Assembly (NCBI GenBank): GCA_026214975.1
Contig: CM047813.1
Location: 30,468,589 to 30,532,588, forward strand
Reading direction: 5' to 3'
Origin: Gentiana macrophylla
Taxonomy: Eukaryota; Streptophyta; Magnoliopsida; Gentianales; Gentianaceae
Length of the DNA stretch: 64,000 nt
Shown: positions 32,504 to 45,949 of the stretch, one piece after another
Numbering within the stretch: the stretch's first letter is position 1
How the letters are laid out: each line of letters opens with the position of its first letter
Position numbers and translations under genes: made by a program
The notes under the pieces: generated by a model
The model's input: only the letters and a program-made list of their open reading frames with translations
Database searches by the model: none
What the model was told of the DNA's origin: nothing

Positions 32504-35500
32504 ATGGAAGCCATATTGAATAGAATGATTACTTTGAATGGGTCTAACTATGCCACATGGAAAAATAAAATGGAGGATCTTTTGTATGAGAAGAATTATT
32601 TCTTGCCGGTTTTCAGTGCTGAAAAACCTGAAGAAAAAATAGATGAAAAGTGGAACTTATTGCATAGGCAAGTTTGTGGATATATTAGACAATGGGTTGA
32701 TGATAATGTTTTAAATCACATTAGTGATGAAAAACATGCTAGGTCTTTGTGGAAAAAGCTTGAAGACTTGTATGCCCCAAAAAACTGGAAGCAATAAGAT
32801 GCTTTTGATGTATAAATTGATGAATTTGAGATATCATGATGGAACTCCAATAACTGATCATTTGAATGCTTTCTTGTGTATTATGAACCAACTTAATGCT
32901 ATGGGTGTTAAGTTTGATGATGAAGTGCATGGATGGATGCTTCTTGGCTCTTTACCAGAATCGTGGGAAAATTCTCGAAGTTCTCTATCTAATTCTACTC
33001 CAGATGATGCTATGACCATTGATTTTGTAAAGACTAGTGTGTTGGAAGAAGAGACAATGAGGAATCCACACGATGTTTCCTCATATTCAGATGTCTTGGT
33101 TACTGAGTCAAGAGGGAGAAGTCAAAACAGAGCTTCTAAAGATAGAGGCCGGAGTAGAAGCAAATCCAAGGGCAAGTACAAATTTTTTTAATGCAATCAC
33201 TATGGCAAGAAGGGACACATCAAGAAATTTTGATTTAAATTGAAATAGGAGAAAAAAGAAAACAGTGAGAAGAAAAATGATGAGAAGAAGGAAAATAAAG
33301 TTAATACATCTTCTTCTGATGATTTCCTTGTATTTCAAGAGGTTGATGATGTTATTCTTGCTGATGATATGACTAGTTGGGTTGTTGACAGTGGTGTTTC
33401 GGCCCATGCTATTTCAAGAAGAGAGTTTTCACATCTTACACTCCATGTGACTTTGGTGATGTGAGAATGACTCAGGATTCTATCTTAAAGTGTGCAGGTG
33501 TTGGAGATATTATTTTGGAGGCGTCTAATGGTACCAAACTGTTTCTTAGACGGGTTAAGCATGTTCCAGGGATCCAGTTGAATTTGATTTCTGTTGCCAG
33601 ATTGTGTGATGTTGGTTATAATAGCTCATTTTCTTGTGATAAGTGGAAGCTCACAAAGGGTCATCATTGTGGCTAGAGGTACAAAGACATCTACACTTTT
33701 CTTGACTCAAGCCAAAGTTATTGTTGATGAGGCTCATACAGTGGAGTCACGTGATGAGACCGAGTTGTGGCATAAGAGGTTATGTCATATGAGTTTGAAA
33801 TGAATGACCTGCCTTATCCAAGAAAATTTATTGTCTTGTTCTAACAGATTAGCATTTGGAGAAGTGTGCTCATTGTCTTGCATGGAAGCAAACGAGTTTA
33901 TTTTAAATCAAATCCACCTTCAAAAAAGTTAGAAGTACTTGAGCTTGTTCATTCGATATTTGTGGTCCTATGAAGACAAGGATGCTTGGTGGCTCTCGCA
34001 ATTTTATGACTTTTATTGATGATCACTCAAGGAAAATTTGTGTCTACACTTTGAAGACAAAAGATCAAGTGTTAGACATGTTCAAGCATTTTCAAGTATC
34101 AGTTTTGAAGTGTATTCAGACTGACAATGGAGGTGAATACAAAGGTCCATTTCATTATTACTGTAAGCAGCAGGGTATCAGACACGAGAGAACTCCGGCA
34201 AAGACTCCACAATTGAATGGCTTGGTAGAGTTGATGAACGCAGAACATTAGTTGAGAGATTCAGATGTTTGCTTTCACAAGCCGGATTGGGAAATCCTTT
34301 TGGGGTGAATCTTTTAGTATAGTGGTTCATGTACTAAATCTGTCTCCATGTGTTCCTTTTCAGAATGATGTTCCTCCAAAGGTATGGTCCGGTAAAGATG
34401 TATCTTACCATTATTTACGTGTTATTGGTTGTAAGCTTATGTTCACATTCCTAAATATGAGAGGTCTAAGCTTGATGCGAAGACTAAACAGTGTATTTTT
34501 CTGGGTTATGGTCAAGATGACTTTGGGCACAAATTTTATGATCATGTTGACAAGAAAGTGATTAAAAGCCGAGATGTTGTGTTTGCAGAGAATGAGACTT
34601 TGCATGATGTTGATAAAAATCATAATTCAACACCTTCGGGCCAGTGATGGTTCAGCTGACTTGGAGATAGTTTCTCCTACACCTATAGAGGAGCATGGTG
34701 CAATTGATGACCAGGGTGATGAGCAGGATAATGCAGATGATGCAGTTGATTTTGATCAGAACATTGATGATGATATGATTGAGGAACTAGTACAAGATGA
34801 GGCTCCACCGGTTATTCCCAGAAGATCTACTAAAGAGAGACACCATTATTCTAGATATCCAGTGACTGAATATGATTTGCTCTCTGATAGTGGAGGGCAT
34901 GAATGTTTTGAGGAGGCCATGGATGATGAACATAAAGATAAATGGCTTGATGCTATGACAGACGAGATGGAGTCTTTGCATAACAATCACATATATGAGT
35001 TGGTAAAATTGCCAAAGGGGAATAAAGCTTTGAAGAATAAGTGGGTCTTTAAAATTAAGAACGAAGACAGTAATACTACACCTTAGTATAAGGCAAGATT
35101 AGTAGTCAAGGGTTTTGGTCAGAGAAAGGGCATTGATTATGGTGAGATATTCCCTCATGTTGTGAAAATATCTTCTATTCGGACTGTTTTTGGCTTGGCA
35201 GCTAGTCTTGATTTGAAGGTTGAGTAGATAAATGTTAAAACAGATTTTCTTCATTGTGATTCGGAAGAGGATATCGACATGGAGAAGCCAGAGGGTTTTC
35301 AGGTTAAAAGAAAGGAGAATCTTATGTGCAAGTTAAAGAAGAGTCTTTACGGGTTGAAGCAAGCGCCTAGACAGTGGTATAAGAAATTTGAGTCTGTCAT
35401 GAAGGATCAGGGCTACCGAAGTCTACTTTAGCTCATTGCGTGTTTATTAGAAGATTCTTTGAGGATGATTTTTTCATTCTTTTATTCAATATTGATGACA

Positions 35501-36465
35501 TCTTGATTGTTGGCAGGAATGCTTCAAGGTTGACATGTTGAAGCAGCAGTTGAGCAAGTCTTATGTCATGAAAGACTTGGGCCATGGAAAGCATATTTTA
35601 GGGATGCAGATTACTCATGACAGAGAGGCCGGGAAAATTTATTTATCACAAGAGAAGTACATAAATAAGGTGCTTCAATAATTTAGCATGAGTGATGGTA
35701 AAGCTGTGTCCATCCACTTGCATCTCATTTCAAGTTGAGTATCAAACAGTGTCCTTCTAGTGATGATGACAAGGAAAAGATGTATAAGGTCCCGTATGCT
35801 TCCATGCGTGGGTAGTTTGATGTATGCCATGGTATGTAATAGACCAGGACATAGCTTATGCAGTTGGTAAGGTCAATTGTTTTCTTTCTAACCCTAGTAG
35901 AGATCATTGGAATGCAGTGAAATGGATTATGAGATATCTCAGGGATACTATAGATTTATGCCTTACTTTTGGTGGTGAAAACCGGTATTGGTTGGTTTCA
36001 CTGATTCTGATATGACTGGAGATGTTAATTTTTACAAGTCTACTTCAGGAGATCTGGTTAAATTTGCAGGGGGAGCTGTGTCATGGCAGTCGAGGTTGCA
36101 AAAATGTGTTGTACTTTCAACTACTGACGCTGAGTATATAAATTTAAATCAAACGTGTAAAGAAATGTTTTGGATGAAGAAGTTTCTCCCAGAGCTTGGT
36201 TTGAAGCAAGATCAATATGTGTTTCTTTGTGATAGCCGAGTGCTATTCATCTTGGTAAAAATGCAGCTTTTCATTCTAAGACCAAGCACATTGATGTCCA
36301 TTGTCATTGGATTCGGGATGTGATGGAGTTGAGGTTGCTAGCACTTGAAAAAGTGCACATGGATGATAATGGTGTGGATATGAAAACAAAAGTGTTGACA
36401 GGGGAGAAGCTTGAGCTATGTCGTTCTATTGTGGGAATGACAAATTCCTCCTCAATGTCGTGAGG
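32504..36465 (+). pseudogene. copia gag-pol polyprotein remnant
   Basis: Gag starts MEAILNRMITLNGSNYATWK (32504). A 1-bp shift near 32796 leads to KLMNLRYHDGTPITDHLN, then an RS-rich tail and a degraded zinc knuckle (33190-33230). Protease: WVVDSGVSAHA (33378). Integrase: FMTFIDDHSRK (34008), CIQTDNGGEY (34115) and KTPQLNGLVE. RT: KNKWVFKIKNED (35035), SLYGLKQAPRQWYKKF (35345) and FNIDDILIVG (35485), where the usual Tyr before the DD pair is replaced. RNase H: SWQSRLQKCVVLSTTDAEY (36083). Over ten stops or frame changes break it. Domain order is normal for copia (integrase before RT). Confidence 0.9.
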
Positions 36466-36544
36466 AGGAGGTTTGTTGTGTAGATCACTCATTTGTGGAG
36501 CCCACCCAATAATAGATAAATAAAAAAATAAAAGGAAAAAAATA

Positions 36545-37389
36545 TAACACCCCGACCTCGGCCTGGTAGCACTAAATGAGTCATAAATGGTCTAGTCGAC
36601 TGCTTAGAACGCCGCTAAAAGGGCTAACCCGAGTTGACAAGACCTTTATGTCTCACACTTATATGGGGGTGAGTAGGACTTTACTTTACCGAAGTAGGAT
36701 TTTACATTCTCACCCCTTATAAGGGTCGTCCTTGCCGGGACGGCGGCCAAGACTTGTCCCAGTGGGTTTGTCCCGATTCGTCCCTTACCATAAGATTCTA
36801 GAGGTGGCCCTACCACCTCTCATGGTGTGGCACTTATTTCTATATGATAGTCGGCTATAAATATCATTCTCAGCACGCCTCAGGACCCGGGCTCAGTAGC
36901 GTTAAATAGTCATAAATTTTTCGGTCAACTTCTGGACACTCGTCCTCGCTTAAGTCTAAAAGGGCTAACCTGAGTTGACAAGACCTTTATGTCTCACACT
37001 TATATGGGGGTGAGCAGGACTTTACTTTACCGATGTGGGATTTTACATTCTCCCCCTCTTATAAGGGACAGGCGTCCTCGCTAGGACGGTCAAGACTCGT
37101 CCCAGTGGATTTGTCCCAGTTTGTCCGTACCAAAGGATTCTAGAGATGGCCCCCACCGCCTCTCACGGTGTGGAACTTAGTTTCGTATGATAGTCGGCTC
37201 TGATAACATTCTGTAAAGCCTCCAGACCCCGGGCTTGGTTGCGCTAAATGAGTCATAAATGGTCCGGTCAATTGCTTGAACCCTTGAGCCTCGCTTGTCT
37301 AAAAGGCTAACCCGAGTTGACAAGACATTTATGTCTCACACTTAAATGGGGGTGAGCATGACTTTACTTTACCGATGTGGGATTTTACA
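36545..37389 (-). mobile_element. tandem TRIM with three LTRs and two internal domains
   Basis: Minus-strand reading: LTR 37389-37212, internal 37211-37048, LTR 37047-36870, internal 36869-36707, LTR 36706-36545. LTRs start TGTAAAATCCCACATCGG on the minus strand and are about 162-178 bp; internals are about 163 bp. One internal begins with TTATCAGAGCCG, a primer-binding-site relative. The host 5-mer AAATA is duplicated at 36540-36544 and 37390-37394. No protein is encoded, so movement would need another element's enzymes. Confidence 0.8.
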
Positions 37390-37956
37390 AAATATGTCAG
37401 TATTATTTAAGGGAACAAGTTAGGTTAATTTTTCCCTAATCTTCACAATCTTTTACAACAAAAGAGAGACAAAATTTGCAGCTTTATTGGTGTTACAAAG
37501 AGAACTTTCCGGCGACGATCGAAATTACAACAGACTCGATCGGGATGAAATTTTGAGTGATTGTTCGTATCTCATTCTTCTTCATTCGGAACAGTGGATT
37601 TTTTGTTTCAACGGTTCAATCTCCGGGAATAAGCCGTTGACTGTCTGTTGCATTTTCAGTGATATTTTTCAACAACTCTTGTATTTTGCATTCTTAGTTG
37701 ATGCTTTGGTGTAGTTGAGTTGGTTGATATGTTTGGAACACTTTTGTATCATCTTTTGGTGGAGATTTTGTGGGCATCGGCCTCTTGGTTTTTTACTCTC
37801 TGACATCGAGAGGGGTTTTCCACGTTAAAATTGTGGTGTTGTTTTTGTTGTGTTTTCGATTCGCTTTATTTGTGATTTAGCTTCGTTGGGCTGCCTTGTT
37901 TAATTCTGTTGAGTGTCATTGGGAAGACTTTATGGGTATTTGTGATACGTGTGGTG

Positions 37957-40220
37957 ACGATTCCAAAAATCGTCTATATTAAATCTAGGGTTTTTCCTCT
38001 TGTGATAACCTAATGGGGCTCATAGAATGTAGAAAATAATCGAAAGAAGGGGTGGTTGTAAGATGTTTTTAGGCTGCACTTGATTGTGATCAAGCTGCCT
38101 ACGTATCCAATGCGTGAATTGGAATCAAGTCTTCGTAGTTCCTTAAGGATCGTTTATATAGAGGGGCTTGTGCCGTAGGGTTAACGTGTGGCGTGTCCAT
38201 GGTGGACACTGATTGGTGTGTTCCCTAAGAAAAATGATTATGATTAGCTGATCTCCTTGATACTAGGAGATAATTGTCATATTCAAATATTTGTATTAAG
38301 GGATAAATATTGGAGCCTTTATGATTCAGGATTTCTTCCATAATTATCTGTTTATTACACACGTTGGAAATACAATTAAGGATTCGCCCCGGCCGTCTTA
38401 GATGGCCCGAGTGGAACTGGCTGACTCCATCTATGCTCTGGCCGACCTACAGAGGCCGGGGAGGAAAGGCGAGCAGGTATCTGCTCGGGCTCTTGTGTGC
38501 ATAGAAGGTTTGGTCCGAGAGGGACTTAGGCTGACCTGTGATAACGCCCTAAATTGTACCAATAATTGTACCTATATTCACCCTGAATTCTGCTCAAGAG
38601 AGGATAAATAGACTCGTTATTATGTGCAATATGTGTTAAATGCTACGTGAGTGTTTCCAGGATCGTAAGTCGGCATCTATGCAATTTACCCGAGATTTTG
38701 GTACTGTTTTGTCTCGTTTTACGTGTTTTATAGGATGTACTGGATATGGAGCATTGGAGAGTGGATCTGGACCAAAAGAAGTGCATTGGGCCGAGTAATT
38801 AAAGTCCAAGAAGAGTCTCTTTGAAGAAAAGAGGAAAATTAGGCCCGGTAACCCAAGGTCTAGGCCGTAAACCGGAAACTTGTTTGACACGAAATCGATT
38901 ATGCTGTATTGTCTAGGTCGGTTAGGGTTTTAGAGAGTCTTAAGTCGGCCATTGTATCTATATAAGGCCGCAATTACAGATTATTGTATAAGTTTTGCAT
39001 ATTACATTACATACATTATATAATTTGATGAAATAAAGTTTTCTTGAGCTTTTGGAGAGTTAATTCTGGTTTCTTCCCTTCTTCCATCATCTCTAGCTTG
39101 AGTAGATCGAGCTAGATCTCCATTGTTGAATGTATGAAGCTTTGAACGTTCTTTTTGTCTTCAATATGGTATATATGTTCGTATTTATGTGTTTTAGTTA
39201 ATCTGCATGTTTAAAGACCCCATAATTTACTTATTTTAATTGTATCGAGCAATGTAGATCTAGAAATTTGGAAAAGTTGACCCCGTAAACCGGCGGTCTA
39301 TACCGCTTATCGAGGCAAAATTTAGAAACTAAACTGGAATTCACTACATTTCGTTGATATATAAGGTTTAATTTACATGTTAGTAGCTTTGATAAACTAT
39401 TTGCATGTCTTCGTAAATTAGCATGAAATACAAATAGTGAAGCGCTAGTTTGGATGATATCTTGAATGGACCACAAGAACGTCTTTGGTCAATGTCGACA
39501 AATTGTTTAGGCGGGTTAGCGGTATGAGTTAGCGCTCAATATCGGCGATTCTAGTTCTTTATGCGTATGGGCTATTACGGACCAATTAAAGAGGTAGCTT
39601 GCGAATAGATTGTCTCTTGCCATTGTCGGAGTAGATAGGAGTAAAAATTGCACCCATAGTGATGGTGATAATGATAATTAAAACTAAAGCTCACGATTAA
39701 TCCGAGGAAATTATGTTGGGAAGTAAACGTAACGATTAACTAATCCAAGTTAGTAGATTGGTGAGAGAGGAGAGAATACCAAGCTTGTTTTCTTTTATGT
39801 TATTGTTGGTCAATGACCGCTTTTATGTTGCTTCTCAATTAGGTTAGAATCGTTTATATCCAAAGTTGCATTGTCTCTGTGGGATTGACCTTGACTCGCA
39901 TTTACTAATCTACGATGTACCTAGTATTCTTGCTAGTAATATCGACGTTAGTGACTTACACGCGATCAACCTGTAAGGTCAGGCACGAATTGATTTGAAC
40001 ACAAGTATCGGCCGACCTACTGGGGTCGGGATGGATACTCGGGCCTGTGCCGCTCGGAGGTCGGCCATAAGTATTGGTCGGCCTAGAGAGGCTGGGATGA
40101 GCAGCCACACTACTTTGGTCTGACTGCTGGGGACATTTGACACCCTCTCTATTTCTTATACACTTAATGTTGAGCCACTGAGAGAGTCTGGCGTGGCGCA
40201 AGTTCAATTCCTGGCATCGT
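37957..40220. mobile_element. Mutator-like non-autonomous insertion, 2264 bp
   Basis: Flanked by 9-bp repeats CGTGTGGTG (37948-37956) and CGTGCGGTG (40221-40229), one mismatch. The ends ACGATTCCAAAAATCG and, inverted, ACGATGCCAGGAATTG agree at 12 of 16 positions. A 9-bp duplication with short inverted ends suggests the Mutator superfamily. A 5-bp reading (GTGGT) is possible but leaves asymmetric ends. Inside are LTR-like features (CTATATAAGG near 38959, and CTCTGTGGGATTGACC near 39875, resembling an Athila leader) and no intact gene. The ORF at 38402-38611 has no domain. Confidence 0.55.
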
Positions 40221-40256
40221 CGTGCGGTGGTATTGCGCTTGTTTATTTTCTCAACA

Positions 40257-41598
40257 AAATTGGGTCTGCGGACCCGTTAAAAATACTCAAACTCTATATT
40301 TTACTTATAGAAAAATAATTCTGACTCATTAATTAAAAATAATAAAACTCTAGAAAACTATCTCGGACCCTGCTGATAAACATTTCGGGATCCGCTACTG
40401 TGAGGATGTTATTATGTTATTTTGTCTTTTGTGAAATTATTGTTCTAGAAAACTATTTCGGACACCACTGATAAACATTTCGTGATCCGCCACTATGAGG
40501 ATGTTATTATGTTATTTTGTGTTTTGTGAATGTATTGTTGTAACCCAACTTGATATAAGTCGTGCACTCGTTTCAGTTGTTAGCCATGGCTAGACTTGAG
40601 TTATGTATATTCACTTTGGAATTGTTTTTAGTACCCGTGTTCTCTTAATTTAATCGACTTTTAATATCTCTGGGAAAACAAATTAAGCTTGTCAGAAGAA
40701 AAAGGCATGTCTATAAAACGGGTAAATTAACAAAGCTACAAATGTACTACCTTCGTCGCGGACCGTCCAGGACCCATGTATCAAGGCGAAGGGGTGCCTT
40801 CTGCAAGAAAATAAACGGTTTCAATGGATACAATAAATGTTTAGAATAATAGATTAATTGAATCAAAAAAAAAAATTATGGGCCTAAATTTTAGAATTTA
40901 TCGGATACTTGCAGCGCATCTACTTGTTGGCTGTTCTCGGGACGGCCTGCGCTAAAATGCCTCATTAAAAATGTCATATTTTCTTTCTACTGATTAAGAA
41001 ATCATTTAATGTATAGTATTTTAAGTATTAATGTATAACCCCTTATCACATAATAAATGGTTTTTTAGAATGTGAAATGAATATACAAACATTAAATCTT
41101 AAATAACGGTATTTAATGTATGTGGTTACCGATTTGCAACCCGCCCTGTTGTAAGCTGGATCCTTCGGGCACTACTTGTTCTTCTGCACCTTCGACGTTT
41201 ATTACCCACTCTGATGATTGCCCCACCATTTTTCTCGTATGGCATTATAAAAATATTATTCAGCTACAGAAAATTTATAGCAGGAATTTTCGTTAAAAAA
41301 TAATAATAATATATTATGGGAGGAAATTTTTACACATATATGATATATCACGGCAAGTATAATTCTGTTTTTTGTACGATGATAAAGAGATTGTGGATAA
41401 TAAGTAAAAAAAAGTTTGTACCGATTCGATCCCTTGCGTGATCTTTCAGATATATATGCTAGCAGCTATGTTGCACTTGACACGATATCTGATTATGACA
41501 TACGCCACACACATGTAACATTACCTTATATACTTATGTACATTTAATTCTAAAATTTAAGAATACATACATACTATGTTCAACATCGTTATATTATA

Positions 41599-41672
<74 letters not shown>

Positions 41673-43164
41673 TATATATATACACACATATATACATCTA
41701 TATATAAATATATATAAGATATGTAATACTTAAACTCTATCAATATCTAAAATAGATATTTGTTATACATCTGATGTCAAAAGTAAAAAAAATTATGATT
41801 TGACTTTCAAAATATTACAAATTAAGTGTAAAAGCGATTGTCTAACAAAAAACATATAAACATAATACAGAGTAATTAAAATAGAAATTGTATATTTTCG
41901 TGTTTCATCAAAAAAAAACATTGAAAATTTTGTGTTGAGAGGTGTCGGGAGGTGTCGCGCGTGTGTGGAGTGTGTGACAACGTGTCGGAGAGGTGTGTCG
42001 AATATTAAAATTTTAAATAATATTAATTTAATCACCGACACGCGTGTCGGACACGGTGTCGGAGCGTGTCGTGTGTCGTGTCTTGTGTCGGACCACGGCG
42101 CACGGCCGCCATATTGAAGTGTCGGTGCATCATAAGATCATAGCGCGCTATAGCACGTTCCTCATCTCAGCGCGCGCGGGGACACGGAAATTCGAAATCG
42201 GTGTGGCAGGTGTATGGGGTTGTTTTTCAGCTCCTACTTTTTCTCACTTGTTTTTATTAAGTACGCCGCATAAATTACAACGATCTTGACAGAGATCGTA
42301 GACAATTTCTACGATCTGGTACTAGTGGTCCGCATACAAATAAAATATCCCCAATTTTCGAAATTCGTTCCTTAGACCGTAGCAATTTCAAACAAATTTG
42401 TACGGACTAGAGACTTGGTCTGTAGCAATTTCATGCTTTTGTGTGGGCTGGTTCAATTTGCCAATTTTCCGAATTTCCTACAAGTCCGTAGCATTTTCTT
42501 GAATTTTACACGGGCTTGTAACCTAGTAGAAAAATGCTAATTATTATACGAGCCGTCTTCATTCATTCATCAATCGGTCATTTAAAATTGGACGCAGAGA
42601 TGAGAGAACCACCCCAAAACCGTCGTTCTCCTCCCAAATCACCCTAAGATATACATATATATATATACCTATTTATAATCCTTGGTTGGGAAACTCCAAC
42701 CAAGGTGGCCACGTATTTTTTTTTTTTTTTTTTTATCGTTCATCAGCCGCCCGGCCAGAAAAATGCTTTTTTTTTTTTTTTTTTTTTTTTTCATTGGTAG
42801 TGCAAAATTTTAAAAAAAATGTTTTTTTTTTGGCTGGTTTGAGTTAAATTGTTCCATTTAGAGACTCAATTGTATTTTTAATCTACACATTAGCTTTAAT
42901 TTATTCTTAATCTTATTATGTGTGTTGTGCTTAAGATGTATCCGATTCCAATTTAATTACATTTGGGAAATGTCAAAGAAGCACAATTATGTATCCCCAT
43001 TTCATATCCAACGGTGCCACAGTGTCTGCCAAGCGCGTTGTGCGGCCTTCCCATCTAGTATATATATATATAAAGAGAGCAAAAGCTCAAGCTGGAGGCC
43101 ACGTACACTGCTTTTTTCTCAAAGATTATTTCGCGTTTGGGCCTTTTTTTTCCGGCCTGCTGCG

Positions 43165-43204
<40 letters not shown>

Positions 43205-44154
43205 AGGCCGGCTACATTTTAATTCCAGCTATTTAGTCAAAATTGCCTAAACCTAATATATATGTGTATACTCCCAAACCCTACGCTCCGTCACCGCTTA
43301 TGCCGCCTTCCATTTCCTTAAAACTTCAACCAATATTCATCCATCATTTCCGCCTCTCCTTTTCATCTCATAGATTTTTGTTTATTGCAACACGTTTTAC
43401 GAGAAACGTGAATGCTTGAACCTTAGGGTTTATCCGATGGAATCGTTCCTATCCTCTCTCTCATTTCTCTTCTGATTTTACACTATTCACTGTAATTAAC
43501 GATGATTTCGATTTGCAGATGTTGATAAGGAAGAAATATGCCTGGTCAGAGTCAATGGCCGTTGAAATTCAAATGAGGATTAGGGATTTGACCACCCGAA
43601 TTTTCCGGTGGTCGTTCGGAGCTTGAAAGGTTGTATCTTTTGACTTGATTCGTCGAAAGCTGAAAGGTCAAGCCTGAAAAATCGAAGCTTGGTTCACCAG
43701 AGTTCCTTTCTGCCAGGCCTCTTCCCTATTCACACTTTAGTTAACCTTCCAAACCGAGTTCCAAGATGAGTTGGATCTGGTAAATTGGCTTGACCCGTTT
43801 ATTTTCAGTACATGGTATGAACCATATGTCTTATGTGTATATATTTTTGGTTCGAGTTTGGGTCAATAGTGCGGTTTATCCGGATGTAGTGAACTTTATT
43901 AAGTTTCAACTCCGACATTGTTAGTGTCCGGTTCAAATTGGTTCGATTAATCGAGTTCAACAATTTCACAGAGAAATAAGCAGAAATAGAAGCAAAAAAA
44001 ACAGTGAAATAAGCAGAAATAGAAGCAATTAAGTTGCTTCTTTTTTTGCTTTTTAGGTGTTCTATCTATGAGTCTGATAAATTTTTCGTTGATTGAGACT
44101 CAGAGAGTTGCTTTTGTCCGCTGTGTCAAAAGAGTGGGATTTTTGCCATGTTAA
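40257..44154. other. intergenic, low-complexity rich region
   Basis: Contents: a 95-bp tandem duplication (40350-40444, 40445-40540); an AT/AC microsatellite (about 41600-41730); a GTGTCG-rich stretch (41938-42122); four GTAGCAATTT-like words (42285-42495), as in subterminal DNA-transposon repeats; T-runs at 42715-42734, 42767-42791 and 43166-43199. From 43270 the sequence is CT-rich with TTTGCAG|ATG near 43517, which could be the 5' end of a host gene whose next part (55114 onward) was separated by the copia insertion. No CDS is supported. Confidence 0.5.
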
Positions 44155-45949
44155 TGTTAGGTTTTATGCCCGAAAGACAATTTGTAATTGTTTTATTTAA
44201 ATAAATGATGTAATTTATATCATCTTATTTATTCGCATTAATTGCAAATATTAATACACTACTGAAAAAACCCTAAGTATATTGATTATGTAATCACATA
44301 ACTCAAACAGATATGGCTATACACACTAGGATTGAGTTTGTGAAATATACTTAAAATTGACTTAGTCCGTAGCGCTTACTAATCTGAGTACGGGTGTCTA
44401 GATTAATTTGCTAATAATGCGTCCAGAACACTTTAGGTGTGACAGTCTTATCCAGGCATCGCGGTAATAGAAATTACTAATGGGGCATTTATATATGATG
44501 ATAATCATATAGTAATTTGGACCGATTTGATTTGAGTTCTCGATATAATTCCGTAATCGAGAAGTCTTATCGAATCACAAGATGATCATATATGGATTAA
44601 TCTCAATCCTAAGGTGATCACAGACAACTGCTTAGACTAGGGTTGGGTTTGATGTGTTAGTAAGGATCACTTCATAATATGTGGTCCAACACTTCTCGTT
44701 GGCTCTATTCTAGGATGAGTGAGTGGTCTGTGCTATCACAGATATGGAATCCATTTCTTCCTCGTGAAGTAGACAGACGCTTCCACTTATTTTTAACCCT
44801 GTAAATCGATCGATGGGCCTAGTTCATATTATATTAGTTATGGACTAATTGATCACTAGGGGGTTAATGGTAAATAAGGATAATATGTTTTGAGAAGGGT
44901 TTACGAAGATTTCCCGAATCGAAGTGAACATTCTATGGAGGATTTATCCGTATGTAATGATTATATCAGTGGACACCTTATCAACTCATAGTTGAGTGTA
45001 AGTTTATATCTATATTCAGCAGAGTTCAGTTTCGGGTTTATGGTGGTGTAATCCTGGAATTAATAGATTGAATATTATTGTTCAGTCTGACAAATAATTT
45101 TATTTAATTTATTGTAGCTACTGAATATGGGTCCATGGTCCCGACCTGGCTCCTAATATAACGTATATACGTTTTCTAGTCGTTTCACCTTAATTATAAT
45201 TAAATAGTTGGATTGACTTATTTAATTGATATGTGATTAATTGTTTAGTTGACTTAGATAATTAAATGAATGGAAAAGAAATTTTTTGTGGACTCGGTCC
45301 AATGTGTCAAATTTTGTGTGGCCCTATACAACCTAGGGTGTTGGCCGAAAATTGGTTATTTGATTATTAAGAAATTAGTTTTTTCTTGGATAATTATCTA
45401 ACATGTGATTTATCTTTTATTTGTTAAATGATAATTCATGAAATATTAGATAATAATATAATTTATCTAATTTGTTTGGGATAATTATTTTATTTATCTT
45501 TTATTTGGAATAAGGATTAATCTAATAATTATCTCTTAATTATTAAATCCTTCGAGGACAAGGATTACTCTCTATATAATGAGAGTTCTCCCAAGCCTTA
45601 TGACACACATTATTATTTTGAAATATTGGGAGTATTATAGCTTAGAGATTTCGGCTATAATACTAGGGTTTCGAGTTTAGAAAACTTCGGGTTTTCTAAG
45701 GTAGCATATCAAGGAGGTCCGGCGGCTTGAAACACCATCCACTTGGTGTTGCTTGGAGATACAAGTTGGAAGACGGTGGCATCTCATAGGATCGAGTAGC
45801 TTGGATTGAAGATTGTTCTTGGCGTTTATACACCATAAACTCGTAAGCAATCTAAACCCCCTTGTAGATTTAGATCTATTATTTTATGTATACTATTCCG
45901 CTGCGTAATCGGGTGGATTTTGATCCATCCGGCGATATTACATCCCACA
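44155..45949 (+). repeat. 5' LTR of the 44-kb copia element
   Basis: 1795 bp, TG...CA ends. Near its end, an R/U5-like part includes CTATATAATGAGAG near 45572 (a TATA box). It is collinear with 53303-55108. Confidence 0.9.

Larger units (their letters stand above)
31688..40256 (+). mobile_element. Ty1/copia LTR retrotransposon with three nested insertions
   Basis: LTRs at 31688-32431 and 36474-40256 flank gag-pol, with the host duplication AAATT at 31683-31687 and 40257-40261. The 5' LTR has a 70-bp SINE. The 3' LTR has a tandem TRIM (36545-37389) and a 2.26-kb Mutator-like insert (37957-40220). Subtracting insertions gives LTRs of about 665 and 660 bp, which confirms the reading. The primer-binding site TGGCATCGGAGCC at 32434 and the purine tract GTGAGGAGGAGG at 36460 are in place. 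Coding capacity is lost. Confidence 0.92.
36474..40256 (+). repeat. 3' LTR of the copia element, expanded by insertions
   Basis: LTR pieces are 36474-36544, 37390-37956 and 40221-40256. All three align collinearly with the 5' LTR. The last piece, CGTGCGGTGGTATTGCGC... to TTTTCTCAACA, supplies the true end and the AAATT duplication. Confidence 0.88.

Noticed and set aside
41938..42122. GTGTCG-rich stretch as a CpG island or gene start
   Set aside because: A short degenerate repeat of GTGTCGGACACG words with no gene next to it; probably transposon-derived.
42240..42560. A complete CACTA transposon suggested by GTAGCAATTT words and TAGTAGAAAAATGC
   Set aside because: No matching CACTA end or 3-bp duplication could be found, so it is only mentioned as possible subterminal repeats.
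42922..43236. ORFs ending in poly-Phe
   Set aside because: Made by a 34-T run; no conserved sequence.
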